This document shows positions 42,793 through 52,791 of a stretch of DNA of 64,000 nt, one piece after another. Under the pieces are notes generated by a model. It worked only from the letters and a program-made list of their open reading frames with translations, had not been told where the DNA came from and searched no databases. The translations under genes and the position numbers were made by a program. The stretch spans positions 1 through 64,000 of the forward strand of contig CANOMQ010000015.1 of the NCBI GenBank assembly GCA_947567595.1. The letters run 5' to 3'. The stretch comes from an uncultured Lachnospiraceae bacterium (GTDB taxonomy: Bacteria; Bacillota; Clostridia; Lachnospirales; Lachnospiraceae). Position 1 is the stretch's first letter. Every line of letters starts with the position of its first letter.

Positions 42793-43161
42793 AGCCGTCT
42801 TTGTCTGTGCCGTCAACGACTCGGGATCAATGCAGCCGTCCACATAGCCCTGACGCAGTCTTGCAAGCGCTGCCTTTGTATCCTCGGTCTGAAAACCGTC
42901 ATACCATACGCCGTCTTCCCCCTGAAGGATAGAAGGATATGCGTCCTGCCAAAACTCAGGAAGATAGTTGATGTAAGGCGCGTCCGTGCCGATAAATCCC
43001 GGCGCCACAACACCGTATGTATCGCCGTTCTGACCGTTTCCGTCAGGATCCCCGTCATGGAATGCCTTGAGCATTGCATAGTAATCGTCATATGTTTTGA
43101 TGTCGTCAATATTCATTCCCACCGAATCAAGCCATGCCTGTGAAAAATGGTTTTCAAACAA
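42793..43161 (-). pseudogene. Sugar-binding protein fragment 3 (middle part, inverted)
   Basis: On the reverse strand: FENHFSQAWLDSVGMNID, DDYYAMLKAFHDGDPDGNGQ, GDTYGVVAPGF and GYVDGCIDPESLTAQTKTA, the middle region of a family 1 binding protein. It lies inverted between fragment 2 and the permease gene. Fragments 1, 3 and 2 in that order would give a continuous protein. Near 43161 it abuts and overlaps the start of the permease frame. Confidence 0.75.
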
Positions 43162-44053
43162 TCAGACCGGTTCGTCAGGCGTGTTTGTTTATTGGGTAGG
43201 CTCATGGTATTTCATTTTCATGCTGATTATGAATTACTGGCCTATGCTTGGCGTGCGCTGGGCGTTTTATGACTATAAGCCCGTAGGCCCTAAGGTTTTC
43301 GTGGGCTTTGCTCATTTCACAAAGATGTTCGGAACACCTGCGTTTTGGACTGCATTCAAAAATACGCTGGAATTAAGTATTATAAAACTGATTATCACAA
43401 ATGTTTCCGCAGTTGTGGTGTCTATTTTCTTAAATGAGATGAAAAATCTGTTCGCAAAGAAAACGCTGCAGACTATTATTTACCTGCCGCACTTTATGTC
43501 ATGGGCGGTCGTTGCATCGATCTTCAGTTTGTTTCTTTCACCGTCATCAACCGGTATGGTAAACGGTATAATATTCAATGGTGATACGACAAAATACATC
43601 TATTTCCTTGCAAGCAAAACATGGTGGCGTCCGATTTTCTACATTATTAATATATGGAAGGAAACCGGCTGGGGAACGATTATTTTCCTTGCAACACTTT
43701 CCGGTATTAATCCTGAGTTGTATGAGGCGGCGGATATTGACGGTGCGACGCGCCTGCAGAAAATCCGTTTCGTAACGCTGCCTGCGCTTGCCAATACAAT
43801 CATTACGGTATTGATTTTAAACCTTGCAAAGGTTATGAACATGTTTGAGTCCGTATTCGTACTTTACAACAATGCGGTTTATGATGTATCTGACGTTATT
43901 TCTACTTATATTTACCGTCAGACATTTGCGATTGCATTGCCGAACTATGGGTATTCAACAGTGGTTGGTCTTTTTAAGTCAGCGGTGGGCTGCTTCCTTG
44001 TTATTGTATGTAACTGGGCTAGTAAGAAGACACGCGGACGCGGCATTGTTTAA
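43097..44053 (+). CDS. Sugar ABC transporter permease, LplB-type, altered N-terminus
   Basis: An integral membrane subunit importing sugars or oligosaccharides. From about codon 30 it aligns with LplB: WYFIFMLIMNYWPMLGVRWAF, SWAVVASIFSLFLSP, and the EAA-type cytoplasmic loop YEAADIDGATRLQKIRFVTLP that contacts the ATPase. The preceding ~25 codons (MMSSIFIPTESSHACEKW) are antisense to the inverted binding-protein fragment, so the native start was lost or replaced at about 43165; initiation at GTG 43181 is possible. The ATPase is not encoded here, as is usual for systems using the shared MsmX-type ATPase. It is spaced 12 bases from the next permease. Confidence 0.8.
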   Translation: MMSSIFIPTESSHACEKWFSNNQTGSSGVFVYWVGSWYFIFMLIMNYWPMLGVRWAFYDYKPVGPKVFVGFAHFTKMFGTPAFWTAFKNTLELSIIKLIITNVSAVVVSIFLNEMKNLFAKKTLQTIIYLPHFMSWAVVASIFSLFLSPSSTGMVNGIIFNGDTTKYIYFLASKTWWRPIFYIINIWKETGWGTIIFLATLSGINPELYEAADIDGATRLQKIRFVTLPALANTIITVLILNLAKVMNMFESVFVLYNNAVYDVSDVISTYIYRQTFAIALPNYGYSTVVGLFKSAVGCFLVIVCNWASKKTRGRGIV

Positions 44054-44065
44054 GGAGGTATGGAT

Positions 44066-44935
44066 ATGGCAAAGGAAAAAGAAATCAAAACAAAAAAGCC
44101 GAGTGAGCGGACTTCATTATTTGATATTGTCAATTATATCGTGTTTATTATTATCGGGTTAATTGTCATTGTCCCGATTTGGAAGGTTGTGGTTGACTCG
44201 CTCAATAAGGTTGGTGTATATCAGTTCCGGCTTTGGCCAAGCCAGTTGACGCTGGACGGCTACCGCACCATTATTCAGACAAATGCGCTGTACAGACCGT
44301 TTCTTAATTCGGTAATTACGACGGTATTGGGTACGTTTTTGGGACTTGTGCTTTCCACACTGGGCGGATATGTGCTGGTGCAGTTTGACATGCCGGGACG
44401 TGAGCTTTTTGCGTATTTCCTGATGTTTACCATGATCTTTTCGGGCGGTATGATTCCTGAATATTTGGTCATGAAACGGCTTGGTCTTGTGAATAATATG
44501 TGGATACTTGTCTTAAAACATGGCATGAATGTGTATAACTTAGTTCTGATGCGAAACTTCTTTGAGGGCATTCCCGCATCGCTGTTTGAGGCGGCGCGAA
44601 TTGACGGGTGTTCGCCGATGCGTATCTTCTTTACGATTGTGCTTCCGCTTTCGAAGGCGGCGCTTGCGTCAATCGGTTTGATGTTCTCCGTGGCGGTATG
44701 GAATGATTACTCAACGGTTAAGATTTATATTACGGACCCGAATCAGACGAACTTCCAGTATAAGCTTCGAAACATGATTATGGACGGCGATACCCCGAAC
44801 ACGGCGTATGAGGTGTCGCAGAATACGCTGTTTAACGCGGGCATTATTTCGGCGATATTGCCGTTTATGATTTTGTATCCGTTTTTGCAGAAGTATTTTG
44901 TGAAGGGTGTTAATATCGGGGCGGTTAAGGAATAA
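44066..44935 (+). CDS. Sugar ABC transporter permease, LplC/YtcP-type
   Basis: The second membrane subunit of the importer, 289 residues with about six helices. It shows VPIWKVVVDSLNKVG at the first periplasmic turn, STLGGYVLVQFDMPGRELF, and the EAA loop FEAARIDGCSPMRIFFTIVLP. The end FLQKYFVKGVNIGAVKE is the standard C-terminus of the family. ATG 44066 is preferred over 44060, because AAGGAGG is seven bases before it. It forms an operon with the LplB gene; a terminator follows immediately. Without an intact binding protein the transporter is probably non-functional unless another binding protein serves it. Confidence 0.92.
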   Translation: MAKEKEIKTKKPSERTSLFDIVNYIVFIIIGLIVIVPIWKVVVDSLNKVGVYQFRLWPSQLTLDGYRTIIQTNALYRPFLNSVITTVLGTFLGLVLSTLGGYVLVQFDMPGRELFAYFLMFTMIFSGGMIPEYLVMKRLGLVNNMWILVLKHGMNVYNLVLMRNFFEGIPASLFEAARIDGCSPMRIFFTIVLPLSKAALASIGLMFSVAVWNDYSTVKIYITDPNQTNFQYKLRNMIMDGDTPNTAYEVSQNTLFNAGIISAILPFMILYPFLQKYFVKGVNIGAVKE

Positions 44936-44942
44936 GGGAATG

Positions 44943-44984
44943 AAAAAGACGCAAAGCATTGTTGAGTGTGCTTTGCGTCTTTTT
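44943..44984. terminator. Bidirectional terminator between the permease and the nuclease-like gene
   Basis: AAAAAGACGCAAAGCA pairs perfectly with TGCTTTGCGTCTTTTT around a 10-base loop. Confidence 0.92.
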
Positions 44985-45007
44985 GATAACTTAACTGTTT
45001 GTACCGT

Positions 45008-45856
45008 TTATACTTCAATGCCTGCGTCGGCGAGCAGCTTCTTTAGTTTTGCAATTTCGGAAGTTTTATCAGCAATTTCTGCAGCATTATCAGCCAGCTT
45101 AGCGTCTTTGTCAGCCAATTGTGCGCTCTGCTCTGCTAAGCGGATTTTAAATTCGACGATTTCAGGAGCTAAAAGTTCCTTTAATTCCTCACACATATGA
45201 TCACCCTCCTGTATCATTTTCTTAAATAGTTCAATATTTGCCTGTGATGTGACATTCATAACGGAATCCGCATTTCTTTTGTCTTCATTGTCCTTGAGTG
45301 CAGAATAATTATAGAGGAGCTTATGTGCCCGCTTGCGGCTCAGAGTCCGTGTCAGGGATGTAACCCACACGTGGCTTTCCTCATTTAATTCCTTCGTCAC
45401 AAGAATCTGCATCGGAAACAGCATCCCGTCAATCCGGTAAATACCGTTTGTCTTTTTGGTTACGGTGTATTTTTCGCCAAGCTGCTTCAAAAGCTTTACG
45501 GGTTTCTGTTCCCTGACAAGTGAAACCGTAATGTCCGTGTCAATAATTTCTTCAACATTTCCCGCTTCTGATTTATACAGACACGCATAGGATAATGCTT
45601 TGTAAAATGTGCCGATATTTACATCATCATTCGGTGATTTATATTCAAAAATATTGTTTCCCAAAAAGAAATCGCCAATCTCATTTTTGATAATAACATT
45701 CGGTTTTTTCTTAATTACCAAAAAATCAATTTTCAGCGGCATTTTACTTAGATTATGCTCACGCTCGTAAATGAGATCCTGCTTGTTTTCCCGCAATTCC
45801 AACTCCATGGCGGAGCAGAAAGCGGGGTGCCATTGTATGGTATCGTCAGTTTGCAA
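45008..45856 (-). CDS. PD-(D/E)XK nuclease-like protein with coiled-coil tail
   Basis: A 282-residue protein. The first ~200 residues fit a restriction-endonuclease-like fold: WHPAFCSAMELELRE at the start, LKIDFLVIKKK with the active-site aspartate, and FEYKSP as the E-x-K. The tail is a heptad repeat of ADKDAKL-ADNAAEI-ADKTSEI type, a coiled coil. This family is abundant in many copies in Lachnospiraceae genomes, resembling Rpn transposase-nucleases in layout; its role is not established. The start is TTG 45856, which matches the usual N-terminus, with a weak ribosome site. It converges on the permease operon and looks intact. Confidence 0.75.
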   Translation of the reverse strand: MQTDDTIQWHPAFCSAMELELRENKQDLIYEREHNLSKMPLKIDFLVIKKKPNVIIKNEIGDFFLGNNIFEYKSPNDDVNIGTFYKALSYACLYKSEAGNVEEIIDTDITVSLVREQKPVKLLKQLGEKYTVTKKTNGIYRIDGMLFPMQILVTKELNEESHVWVTSLTRTLSRKRAHKLLYNYSALKDNEDKRNADSVMNVTSQANIELFKKMIQEGDHMCEELKELLAPEIVEFKIRLAEQSAQLADKDAKLADNAAEIADKTSEIAKLKKLLADAGIEV

Positions 45857-46033
45857 TCAGTATTTTTCCCCTTTTCTTTTGTTCTCTTGTGATCATTATA
45901 GCATATGGAAAGCGGGCACGCAATAAAATCATGGGCACAGGGCTCACAACGGATTACTGCAAAAACGTAAATAAAAGGGAAACCGACAGATTGTATAAAA
46001 TCGAACAAAAGTAAAATTCCTTTATCGTACATG

Positions 46034-46062
46034 TTGTTAAATTTCAAAATACATGATAAACT
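46034..46062 (+). promoter_or_regulatory. Possible promoter of the phosphofructokinase gene
   Basis: TTGTTA, 17 bases, TAAACT, about 90 bases before the start codon. The rest of the 297-base gap to the upstream gene shows no other feature. Confidence 0.4.
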
Positions 46063-46153
46063 GAAATTGGTGATTAACACGGATAAAATAGAACGAGGTT
46101 GTTAAAAAATTGTCTATTTTGATGATTGAATTTTGAAATTAGGAGGAAATACT

Positions 46154-47380
46154 ATGCGTGGTAATGTAATCGTAGGTCAGTCCGGAGGTCCGACATCGGT
46201 CATCAATTCAAGCCTTGTCGGTGTATTTAAAACAGCGAAGGATCGCGGTGCGGGAAAGGTTTATGGTATGCTGCACGGCGTAAAGGGCTTGCTTGACAGG
46301 CAGTATGTGGATTTGTCGGAACATATCAAATCTGATTTGGATATTGATTTATTGAAGCGTACACCTTCGTCATTTCTCGGTTCATGCCGTTTTAAACTTC
46401 CTGAAATTAAGGACGACAAGGAAATTTATGATAAGATATTTGAGATTTTAGAGGAATTGGATATTGAGGCATTTTTCTACATTGGCGGAAATGATTCAAT
46501 GGATACCATCAAAAAGCTGTCTGATTACGCGATACTGATTAGCAGCGACATTAAATTTATGGGTGTGCCCAAGACGATTGACAATGACCTTGCATGTACG
46601 GACCATACGCCGGGATATGGCAGCGCTGCAAAATATATTGCGGCGGTAACAAAGGAGATTATCAGAGACGGTCTTGTTTACGATTATCCTGTTATTTCGA
46701 TTATTGAGATTATGGGACGAAACGCAGGGTGGCTTACGGCTGCGGCAGCGCTTGCGGCAGGCGAGGACTGCGAAGGTGTTGATTTGATTTATCTGCCCGA
46801 GGTTGCTTTTGATATAGATAAGTTTATCAATAAGGTAAGGGAACTAGCAGCAAACGGGCGTTCTGTTGTCGTTGCCGTTTCAGAGGGTATCAAGACCGCG
46901 GATGGCAAATATGTATTTGAGCTTGCCGACCACGTAGAGTTCGTGGACGCATTCGGGCATAAACAGATGCAAGGCACGGCAAAGTTCTTAGCGGACCGGA
47001 TTTCGCAGGAGATGAAGGTTAAGACACGTGCGATAGAGTTGAGCTCGCTTCAGAGATGTGCTGCACATATGACCTCGCGTGTTGACATCACAGAGGCATT
47101 TCAGGTTGGCGGCGCTGCGGTTAAGGCGGCGTTTGAAGGCGATACCGGGAAGGTTGTCGTACTTGACAGGGTTTCGGAAGACCCTTATATCTGCACAACA
47201 AGTACACAGGACGTACATAAGATTGCAAATATTGAGAAGAAAGTGCCGCTTGAGTGGATTATCAATGATGGTACCTTTGTATCCGATGAGCTTGTGCATT
47301 ATATCACACCGCTTATTCAGGCAGAGCTTTCACCGATGATGGTTGACGGAAGACCGAGACATTTAAGATTAATGCGTTAG
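46154..47380 (+). CDS. pfp: 6-phosphofructokinase, pyrophosphate-dependent type
   Basis: A glycolytic enzyme phosphorylating fructose-6-phosphate. Two signature positions point to pyrophosphate rather than ATP as donor: GGNDSMDT has aspartate where ATP enzymes have the glycine of GGDGS, and PKTIDND has lysine where ATP enzymes have PGTIDND. MGRNAGWLTAAAAL and TPGYGSAAKY are further family motifs. The 408-residue length suits the short PPi-type group. ATG 46154 is chosen because AGGAGG lies eight bases upstream. The PPi reaction is reversible, so it may serve gluconeogenesis too. It is monocistronic, with its own terminator. Confidence 0.92.
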   Translation: MRGNVIVGQSGGPTSVINSSLVGVFKTAKDRGAGKVYGMLHGVKGLLDRQYVDLSEHIKSDLDIDLLKRTPSSFLGSCRFKLPEIKDDKEIYDKIFEILEELDIEAFFYIGGNDSMDTIKKLSDYAILISSDIKFMGVPKTIDNDLACTDHTPGYGSAAKYIAAVTKEIIRDGLVYDYPVISIIEIMGRNAGWLTAAAALAAGEDCEGVDLIYLPEVAFDIDKFINKVRELAANGRSVVVAVSEGIKTADGKYVFELADHVEFVDAFGHKQMQGTAKFLADRISQEMKVKTRAIELSSLQRCAAHMTSRVDITEAFQVGGAAVKAAFEGDTGKVVVLDRVSEDPYICTTSTQDVHKIANIEKKVPLEWIINDGTFVSDELVHYITPLIQAELSPMMVDGRPRHLRLMR

Positions 47381-47395
47381 TGGTATTGGAACCGT

Positions 47396-47423
47396 AGGCA
47401 GGGCTGAAAAGTCCTGCCTTTTT
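47396..47423 (+). terminator. Terminator of the phosphofructokinase gene
   Basis: AGGCAGG and CCTGCCT around a ten-base loop, followed by TTTTT. Confidence 0.85.
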
Positions 47424-47435
47424 AGGAGAAAACAC

Positions 47436-48791
47436 ATGTACATTTTTATATCACATTCCTCAAAGGACGCAGAAAGTGCCCAAAAAGTGTGCACCCTTTT
47501 GGAGGAGGCAGGACACCAGTGCTTTATCGCCCCCCGTGATATCCGCTCAGGAAAAGTGTATGCGGAAGAGCTGATGCTCGGCATTGAGCGCTCCGACGCG
47601 CTGGTTCTTCTTTTATCAGACAATTCCAACACCTCGCCGCACGTACTGCGTGAAGTGGAGCACGCCGCAAGCAAAGCCCTTCCGATTTTGGTCTACAAAA
47701 TGGAAGAAGTCGTGCTCACAAAGTCAATGGAATATTTCCTGATGACACACCAGTGGGTGAACCAAAAAGTCGATACGGATTTTCAGGTCATTCTTGAGTG
47801 CGTGGAGGCACTGCGCAATGGCAGGGAAGCACTTTTGCCCGGCTCCAAAAGCGAATTAAGCCAAAGAAGCGGGCAAAGGAAATCCTTAAGAGTCGGCGCA
47901 GTGATAATCGGTGCGGCAGCTTTACTGCTTGCATTTGGAATGACGCTGGGGTGGTTTTCGGAGCAGCGGCTAAAAGCTGTTGAAGAACAGACTGCACCTA
48001 GCGCGGTGTTTCAAAAAAAAGAGCTTGCGCTTGGAGATATGGTAACATTTGGGACATATAACGAGGAACCTGTTTCGTGGAGAGTCATACACATTTCACA
48101 GGAGCACGGCACGGCAGTGCTGATTACGGAACAGATTATCACCATGAAGGCGTATGATGCCCCTGACAGCGGCACCTTTAACAAGGACAACGGAGAGGAC
48201 TATTGGAAATACTCCGGCGAAGATTTTGCGGATAAGGCATTGGAGGCGCGGGTGCGTGGAAGCAATGAATGGAGCAGCTCCAATATCCGCGCATGGCTGA
48301 ATGCCGATACGCAGGTCGTAGCCTATGAAGGCGGGCATCCGGTTAAGGCGGCAATGTCCGACATGAAAAACGGCTATGAGAACGAGGCAGGATTTTTATG
48401 TGGTTTTACAGATTTGGAAAAAGAAGCCGTTGTTGAAACAAAAGTAAACACCGCGGGAGCCGAAACGATGGATAAAGTATTCCTGCTCAATTTGGAAGAG
48501 CTGGAATGGCTGAAGGAAGCAGATGTTAATATTTTAACAAAGCCGACAGAGGCAGCAGTCAGTCAGGACGCGACCAAATGGTATAGCGGATACTCCCTTG
48601 ACTGCGGGGTTGAGAACTATTTCTGGTGGCTGCGGGAGCCAAAAGAAAACAGCGCAAGCCAGTGCTACATGGTGTCAAACGGTCTTACATCGGATATGAC
48701 AACCACGCAGACTGTGGGAACGGAAGGATTTGGAATCAGACCAGCGCTTACCGTGGATATTGAAAAATTTATGACACTCGTGTCAGAATAA
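47436..48791 (+). CDS. TIR-domain membrane protein with extracytoplasmic DUF6273 domain
   Basis: A 451-residue protein in three parts. Residues 1-130 are a TIR domain: MYIFISHSSKDAESAQKVC, CFIAPRDIRSGKVYAEEL (box 2 region) and HVLREVEHAASKALPILV, whose glutamate lies where catalytic TIR NADases have theirs. Residues about 148-172 are a single membrane helix (VGAVIIGAAALLLAFGMTLG). The rest (from about 190) is a DUF6273-like domain: LALGDMVTFGTYNEEPVSWRVI, SSSNIRAWLN and FWWLREP, predicted outside the cell. This is a receptor-like layout: outer sensor, inner signalling or NAD-cleaving domain. It is 12 bases before a DHH phosphoesterase gene. The ligand and activity are unknown. Confidence 0.85.
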   Translation: MYIFISHSSKDAESAQKVCTLLEEAGHQCFIAPRDIRSGKVYAEELMLGIERSDALVLLLSDNSNTSPHVLREVEHAASKALPILVYKMEEVVLTKSMEYFLMTHQWVNQKVDTDFQVILECVEALRNGREALLPGSKSELSQRSGQRKSLRVGAVIIGAAALLLAFGMTLGWFSEQRLKAVEEQTAPSAVFQKKELALGDMVTFGTYNEEPVSWRVIHISQEHGTAVLITEQIITMKAYDAPDSGTFNKDNGEDYWKYSGEDFADKALEARVRGSNEWSSSNIRAWLNADTQVVAYEGGHPVKAAMSDMKNGYENEAGFLCGFTDLEKEAVVETKVNTAGAETMDKVFLLNLEELEWLKEADVNILTKPTEAAVSQDATKWYSGYSLDCGVENYFWWLREPKENSASQCYMVSNGLTSDMTTTQTVGTEGFGIRPALTVDIEKFMTLVSE

Positions 48792-48803
48792 TGGGGGATA
48801 CTT

Positions 48804-50324
48804 ATGAGACTTCGCGATTTGATAAAATACAATGACATCGTCATTCAGATGCATGACAATCCGGACGCAGATGCAATAGGCTCCGGATACGCAATCTATG
48901 ACTACTTTTTGTCACACGGCAAAAAGGTGCGCCTCGTCTATGGCGGACGCGCGAAAATTACAAAGAGCAATATCTGCATGATTGTTGAAAAGCTCCATAT
49001 TCCGGTAGAATATCTTGGTGATGCAGATGTCACAATCGGCATTCCCGAGCTATTGCTGACCGTGGACTGCCAGTATGGGGAAGGGAATGTGCAGCACATA
49101 GACGCACGGCATGTCGCAATGATTGACCATCATAACACTGGGCGTGAGTCGGACGAAATGTGCGAAATCCGCGGCAATATCGTAAGCTGCGCAACCATCT
49201 GCTATGACCTCTTAAAAGCGGAAGGCTACGACGTGAACCGGGACATTTCCGTGGCAACGGCGCTGTTTTACGGGTTATTTATGGACAGCAACGAGCTTTC
49301 CGAGGTCAGGCACCCGCTTGAGCGCGACATGCTGGATTTCCTGAAAATCGACGAGCGGCTTTTGAATCATGTGACACATGCGAACTTTACATTGGAAGAA
49401 TTTGAGACGGCAGGCATGGCGATGTTGCGCTACAATTACAATGAAAACAAGCGGCTTGCAATCATCAAGGCAAAGCCGTGCGACCCGAATATCCTCGGGC
49501 TGGTGGGCGATTTTGTGCTACAGGTGGACAGCATTGACGTGTGCATCATTTTCAATGAGCTTCCCGAAGGCTACAAGCTTTCCGTCAGAAGCTGTAGTCC
49601 GTATGTGACGGCAAATGATATGGCGGTGTTTTTGGTGGCGGACATCGGGAACGGCGGCGGGCATCTGAATAAGGCAGGTGGATTTATCAGCAGGAGCAAG
49701 TATCGGGAAAAGTACGGCGATTTGGGAATTGATACCTATATTTTTTCAAAGTCCGAGGAATATTATGATAGCTGTGATGTGGTGTACGCCAGCAAAGGCA
49801 TCAGGGATATGGAAGGTTTTGACATGGCAGACTTTGCACTGTATAAAAAGCTTCCAAGCATATGCGGTTATGTGAAAACCTTGGACTTTTTGGAGCCCGG
49901 GACGCAATGCAGGATTCGTACCTATGAGGGCGACGTGGAAGTACGGGCGGCGCAGGATATCTATGTAATGATTGGAATGCTTGGAGAAGTGTATCCGATT
50001 GAACAGGATAAATTCGAGCAGAAATATCAGGCGTTGGAGGAGCCGTTCCACAAAGAATTTGAGTATGCCCCTTGCGTCGTGGACATGACAAAATCCAAAA
50101 AATATGAGCTCCTTCCATACGCGAAACAGTGCATCAGAAAGGCGGACTCCTTCATTTATGCCAAAAAGCTGACGATTCCGGCAAAAGTATTTTCAAAATG
50201 GAATTATGACGATTATATGTATGGAAAAGCTGGCGATTACATTTGCTACTCACCGGAGGACGAAACAGATGTGTACATTGTGAAAAAAGAGATTTTTGAA
50301 GAGACCTATGTTTATGAGGCGTGA
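48804..50324 (+). CDS. DHH-family phosphoesterase with C-terminal extension
   Basis: A 506-residue cytoplasmic protein. Motif I is DNPDADAIGSG, the name motif lies in MIDHHNTG, and the DHHA1 domain has GNGGGHLNKAGGF. This is the NrnA/GdpP-type catalytic core that cleaves short oligonucleotides or cyclic dinucleotides with manganese. About 190 further residues follow (from ~315) that I do not recognise; they are longer than in NrnA. The gene follows the TIR protein by 12 bases and is probably co-transcribed, which raises the possibility that it clears a nucleotide signal made by that protein. That link is inference. Confidence 0.85.
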   Translation: MRLRDLIKYNDIVIQMHDNPDADAIGSGYAIYDYFLSHGKKVRLVYGGRAKITKSNICMIVEKLHIPVEYLGDADVTIGIPELLLTVDCQYGEGNVQHIDARHVAMIDHHNTGRESDEMCEIRGNIVSCATICYDLLKAEGYDVNRDISVATALFYGLFMDSNELSEVRHPLERDMLDFLKIDERLLNHVTHANFTLEEFETAGMAMLRYNYNENKRLAIIKAKPCDPNILGLVGDFVLQVDSIDVCIIFNELPEGYKLSVRSCSPYVTANDMAVFLVADIGNGGGHLNKAGGFISRSKYREKYGDLGIDTYIFSKSEEYYDSCDVVYASKGIRDMEGFDMADFALYKKLPSICGYVKTLDFLEPGTQCRIRTYEGDVEVRAAQDIYVMIGMLGEVYPIEQDKFEQKYQALEEPFHKEFEYAPCVVDMTKSKKYELLPYAKQCIRKADSFIYAKKLTIPAKVFSKWNYDDYMYGKAGDYICYSPEDETDVYIVKKEIFEETYVYEA

Positions 50325-50430
50325 TGCTGAAAAACACAGAAGGACTTATGGGAAATGGTTCTTTTTTGGGAAACTGCAAGAAAGCTCTTTATTAAACCCT
50401 ATCCATATGCTACAATATCAATGATTAAAG

Positions 50431-50480
50431 AGTCTGTGCCCAAGCACATCGTGAAAATTTTCATGTACTCTGCACAGACT
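50431..50480 (+). promoter_or_regulatory. Palindromic element before tsaC
   Basis: AGTCTGTGC and GCACAGACT form outer arms around TGAAAATTTTCA, itself a perfect 12-base palindrome. No T-run follows. It ends 20 bases before the tsaC start, so it could be an operator or an RNA hairpin affecting translation. Confidence 0.45.
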
Positions 50481-50500
50481 TCGGAAGGAGCAGGGCAATC

Positions 50501-51568
50501 ATGAATACGCAAATCGTGCCCCTGACACAGGATGAGGACAAGGAAGCACTGCTTGCCAAGCTGTCACAGGCAGGCAAAATCATCAAATCCGGCGGACTCG
50601 TGGCGTTCCCGACCGAAACCGTCTACGGTCTTGGCGGAGACGCCCTAAACGAAACGTCCTCCCAAAAAATATACGAGGCAAAAGGACGCCCAAGCGACAA
50701 CCCGCTGATTGTCCACATTGCCGACATGGAGCACTTGGAAAAAATCGTGCAGGACATACCCGAATATGCAAAAAAACTCGCAGACGCATTCTGGCCCGGC
50801 CCGCTCACGATGATACTGAAAAAATCAGACGCAGTACCATATCAGACCACAGGTGGACTGGACACCGTCGCCGTCCGTATGCCCGCGCACCCGCTCGCAT
50901 TAATTTTTATCAAGGAAGCTGGCGGATATGTCGCGGCGCCGAGCGCGAACCTGTCGGGCAAGCCAAGCCCCACGCGCGCGAAATACGTGATACAGGACAT
51001 GGACGGCAGGATTGACATGATACTGGACGCCGATTCGGAAGCGGACGGCGCAATCGGGATTGAGTCAACGATTGTCGATTTGACAGGCGATGTGCCGATG
51101 ATTTTGCGCCCCGGTTATATTACGCAGGAAATGCTTGAAAATGTCATCGGAAAAACGGACACGGATGTCACAATTTTGGACGAGCATTCCAAGCAGCCCC
51201 CGAAAGCGCCGGGTATGAAATACCGCCACTACGCGCCAAAGGGCGAGCTTGTTATCGTGGAAGGCGAGCCGCAGCAGGTTGTAAATTATATCAATGAACA
51301 GACCATGCTCCATGCGCAAAAAGGGGAAAAGACAGGTGTCATCGGAACCGACGAAACGATACGCCAGTACACGGCGGACAGTGTAAAAAATGCAGGCGCA
51401 CGCGGCGACCTGCTGTCGGCGGCACAGCAGCTTTATACGTTTTTGCGCGAGTTTGACGATGAAAACATTGCGTACATCTATTCGGAGGCATTCCCCGCAG
51501 GCGGCATCGGACAAGCCGTCATGAACCGGCTGTTAAAGGCGGCAGGACATCAGTGCATAAAGCTTTAA
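50501..51568 (+). CDS. tsaC: L-threonylcarbamoyladenylate synthase (long Sua5 form)
   Basis: Makes the threonylcarbamoyl-AMP used for the t6A modification of ANN-decoding tRNAs. The YrdC domain shows GGLVAFPTETVYGLG, KGRPSDNPLI and APSANLSGKPSPT; the C-terminal Sua5 domain follows the linker APGMKYRHYAPKGEL. The length of 355 residues is normal for the Sua5 type. GGAAGGAG precedes ATG. It leads a run with rpiB and upp, a common arrangement in Clostridia. Confidence 0.95.
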   Translation: MNTQIVPLTQDEDKEALLAKLSQAGKIIKSGGLVAFPTETVYGLGGDALNETSSQKIYEAKGRPSDNPLIVHIADMEHLEKIVQDIPEYAKKLADAFWPGPLTMILKKSDAVPYQTTGGLDTVAVRMPAHPLALIFIKEAGGYVAAPSANLSGKPSPTRAKYVIQDMDGRIDMILDADSEADGAIGIESTIVDLTGDVPMILRPGYITQEMLENVIGKTDTDVTILDEHSKQPPKAPGMKYRHYAPKGELVIVEGEPQQVVNYINEQTMLHAQKGEKTGVIGTDETIRQYTADSVKNAGARGDLLSAAQQLYTFLREFDDENIAYIYSEAFPAGGIGQAVMNRLLKAAGHQCIKL

Positions 51569-51646
51569 GCTAAATATAAACATATAAATATAGAAGAAAA
51601 TAGAACCAACCAACAGTTTCAAAAACGGAAAGGAGTGCGATACGAC

Positions 51647-52755
<1,109 letters not shown>

Positions 52756-52791
52756 AAAGCAAAATTATGAGTTTGGGGAATGGTTTAGGAC

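Noticed and set aside
45748-46080. Reverse-strand 110-codon frame overlapping the nuclease-like gene start
   Set aside because: The overlapping frame beginning at 45856 has the family N-terminus; this one is intergenic and antisense-like.
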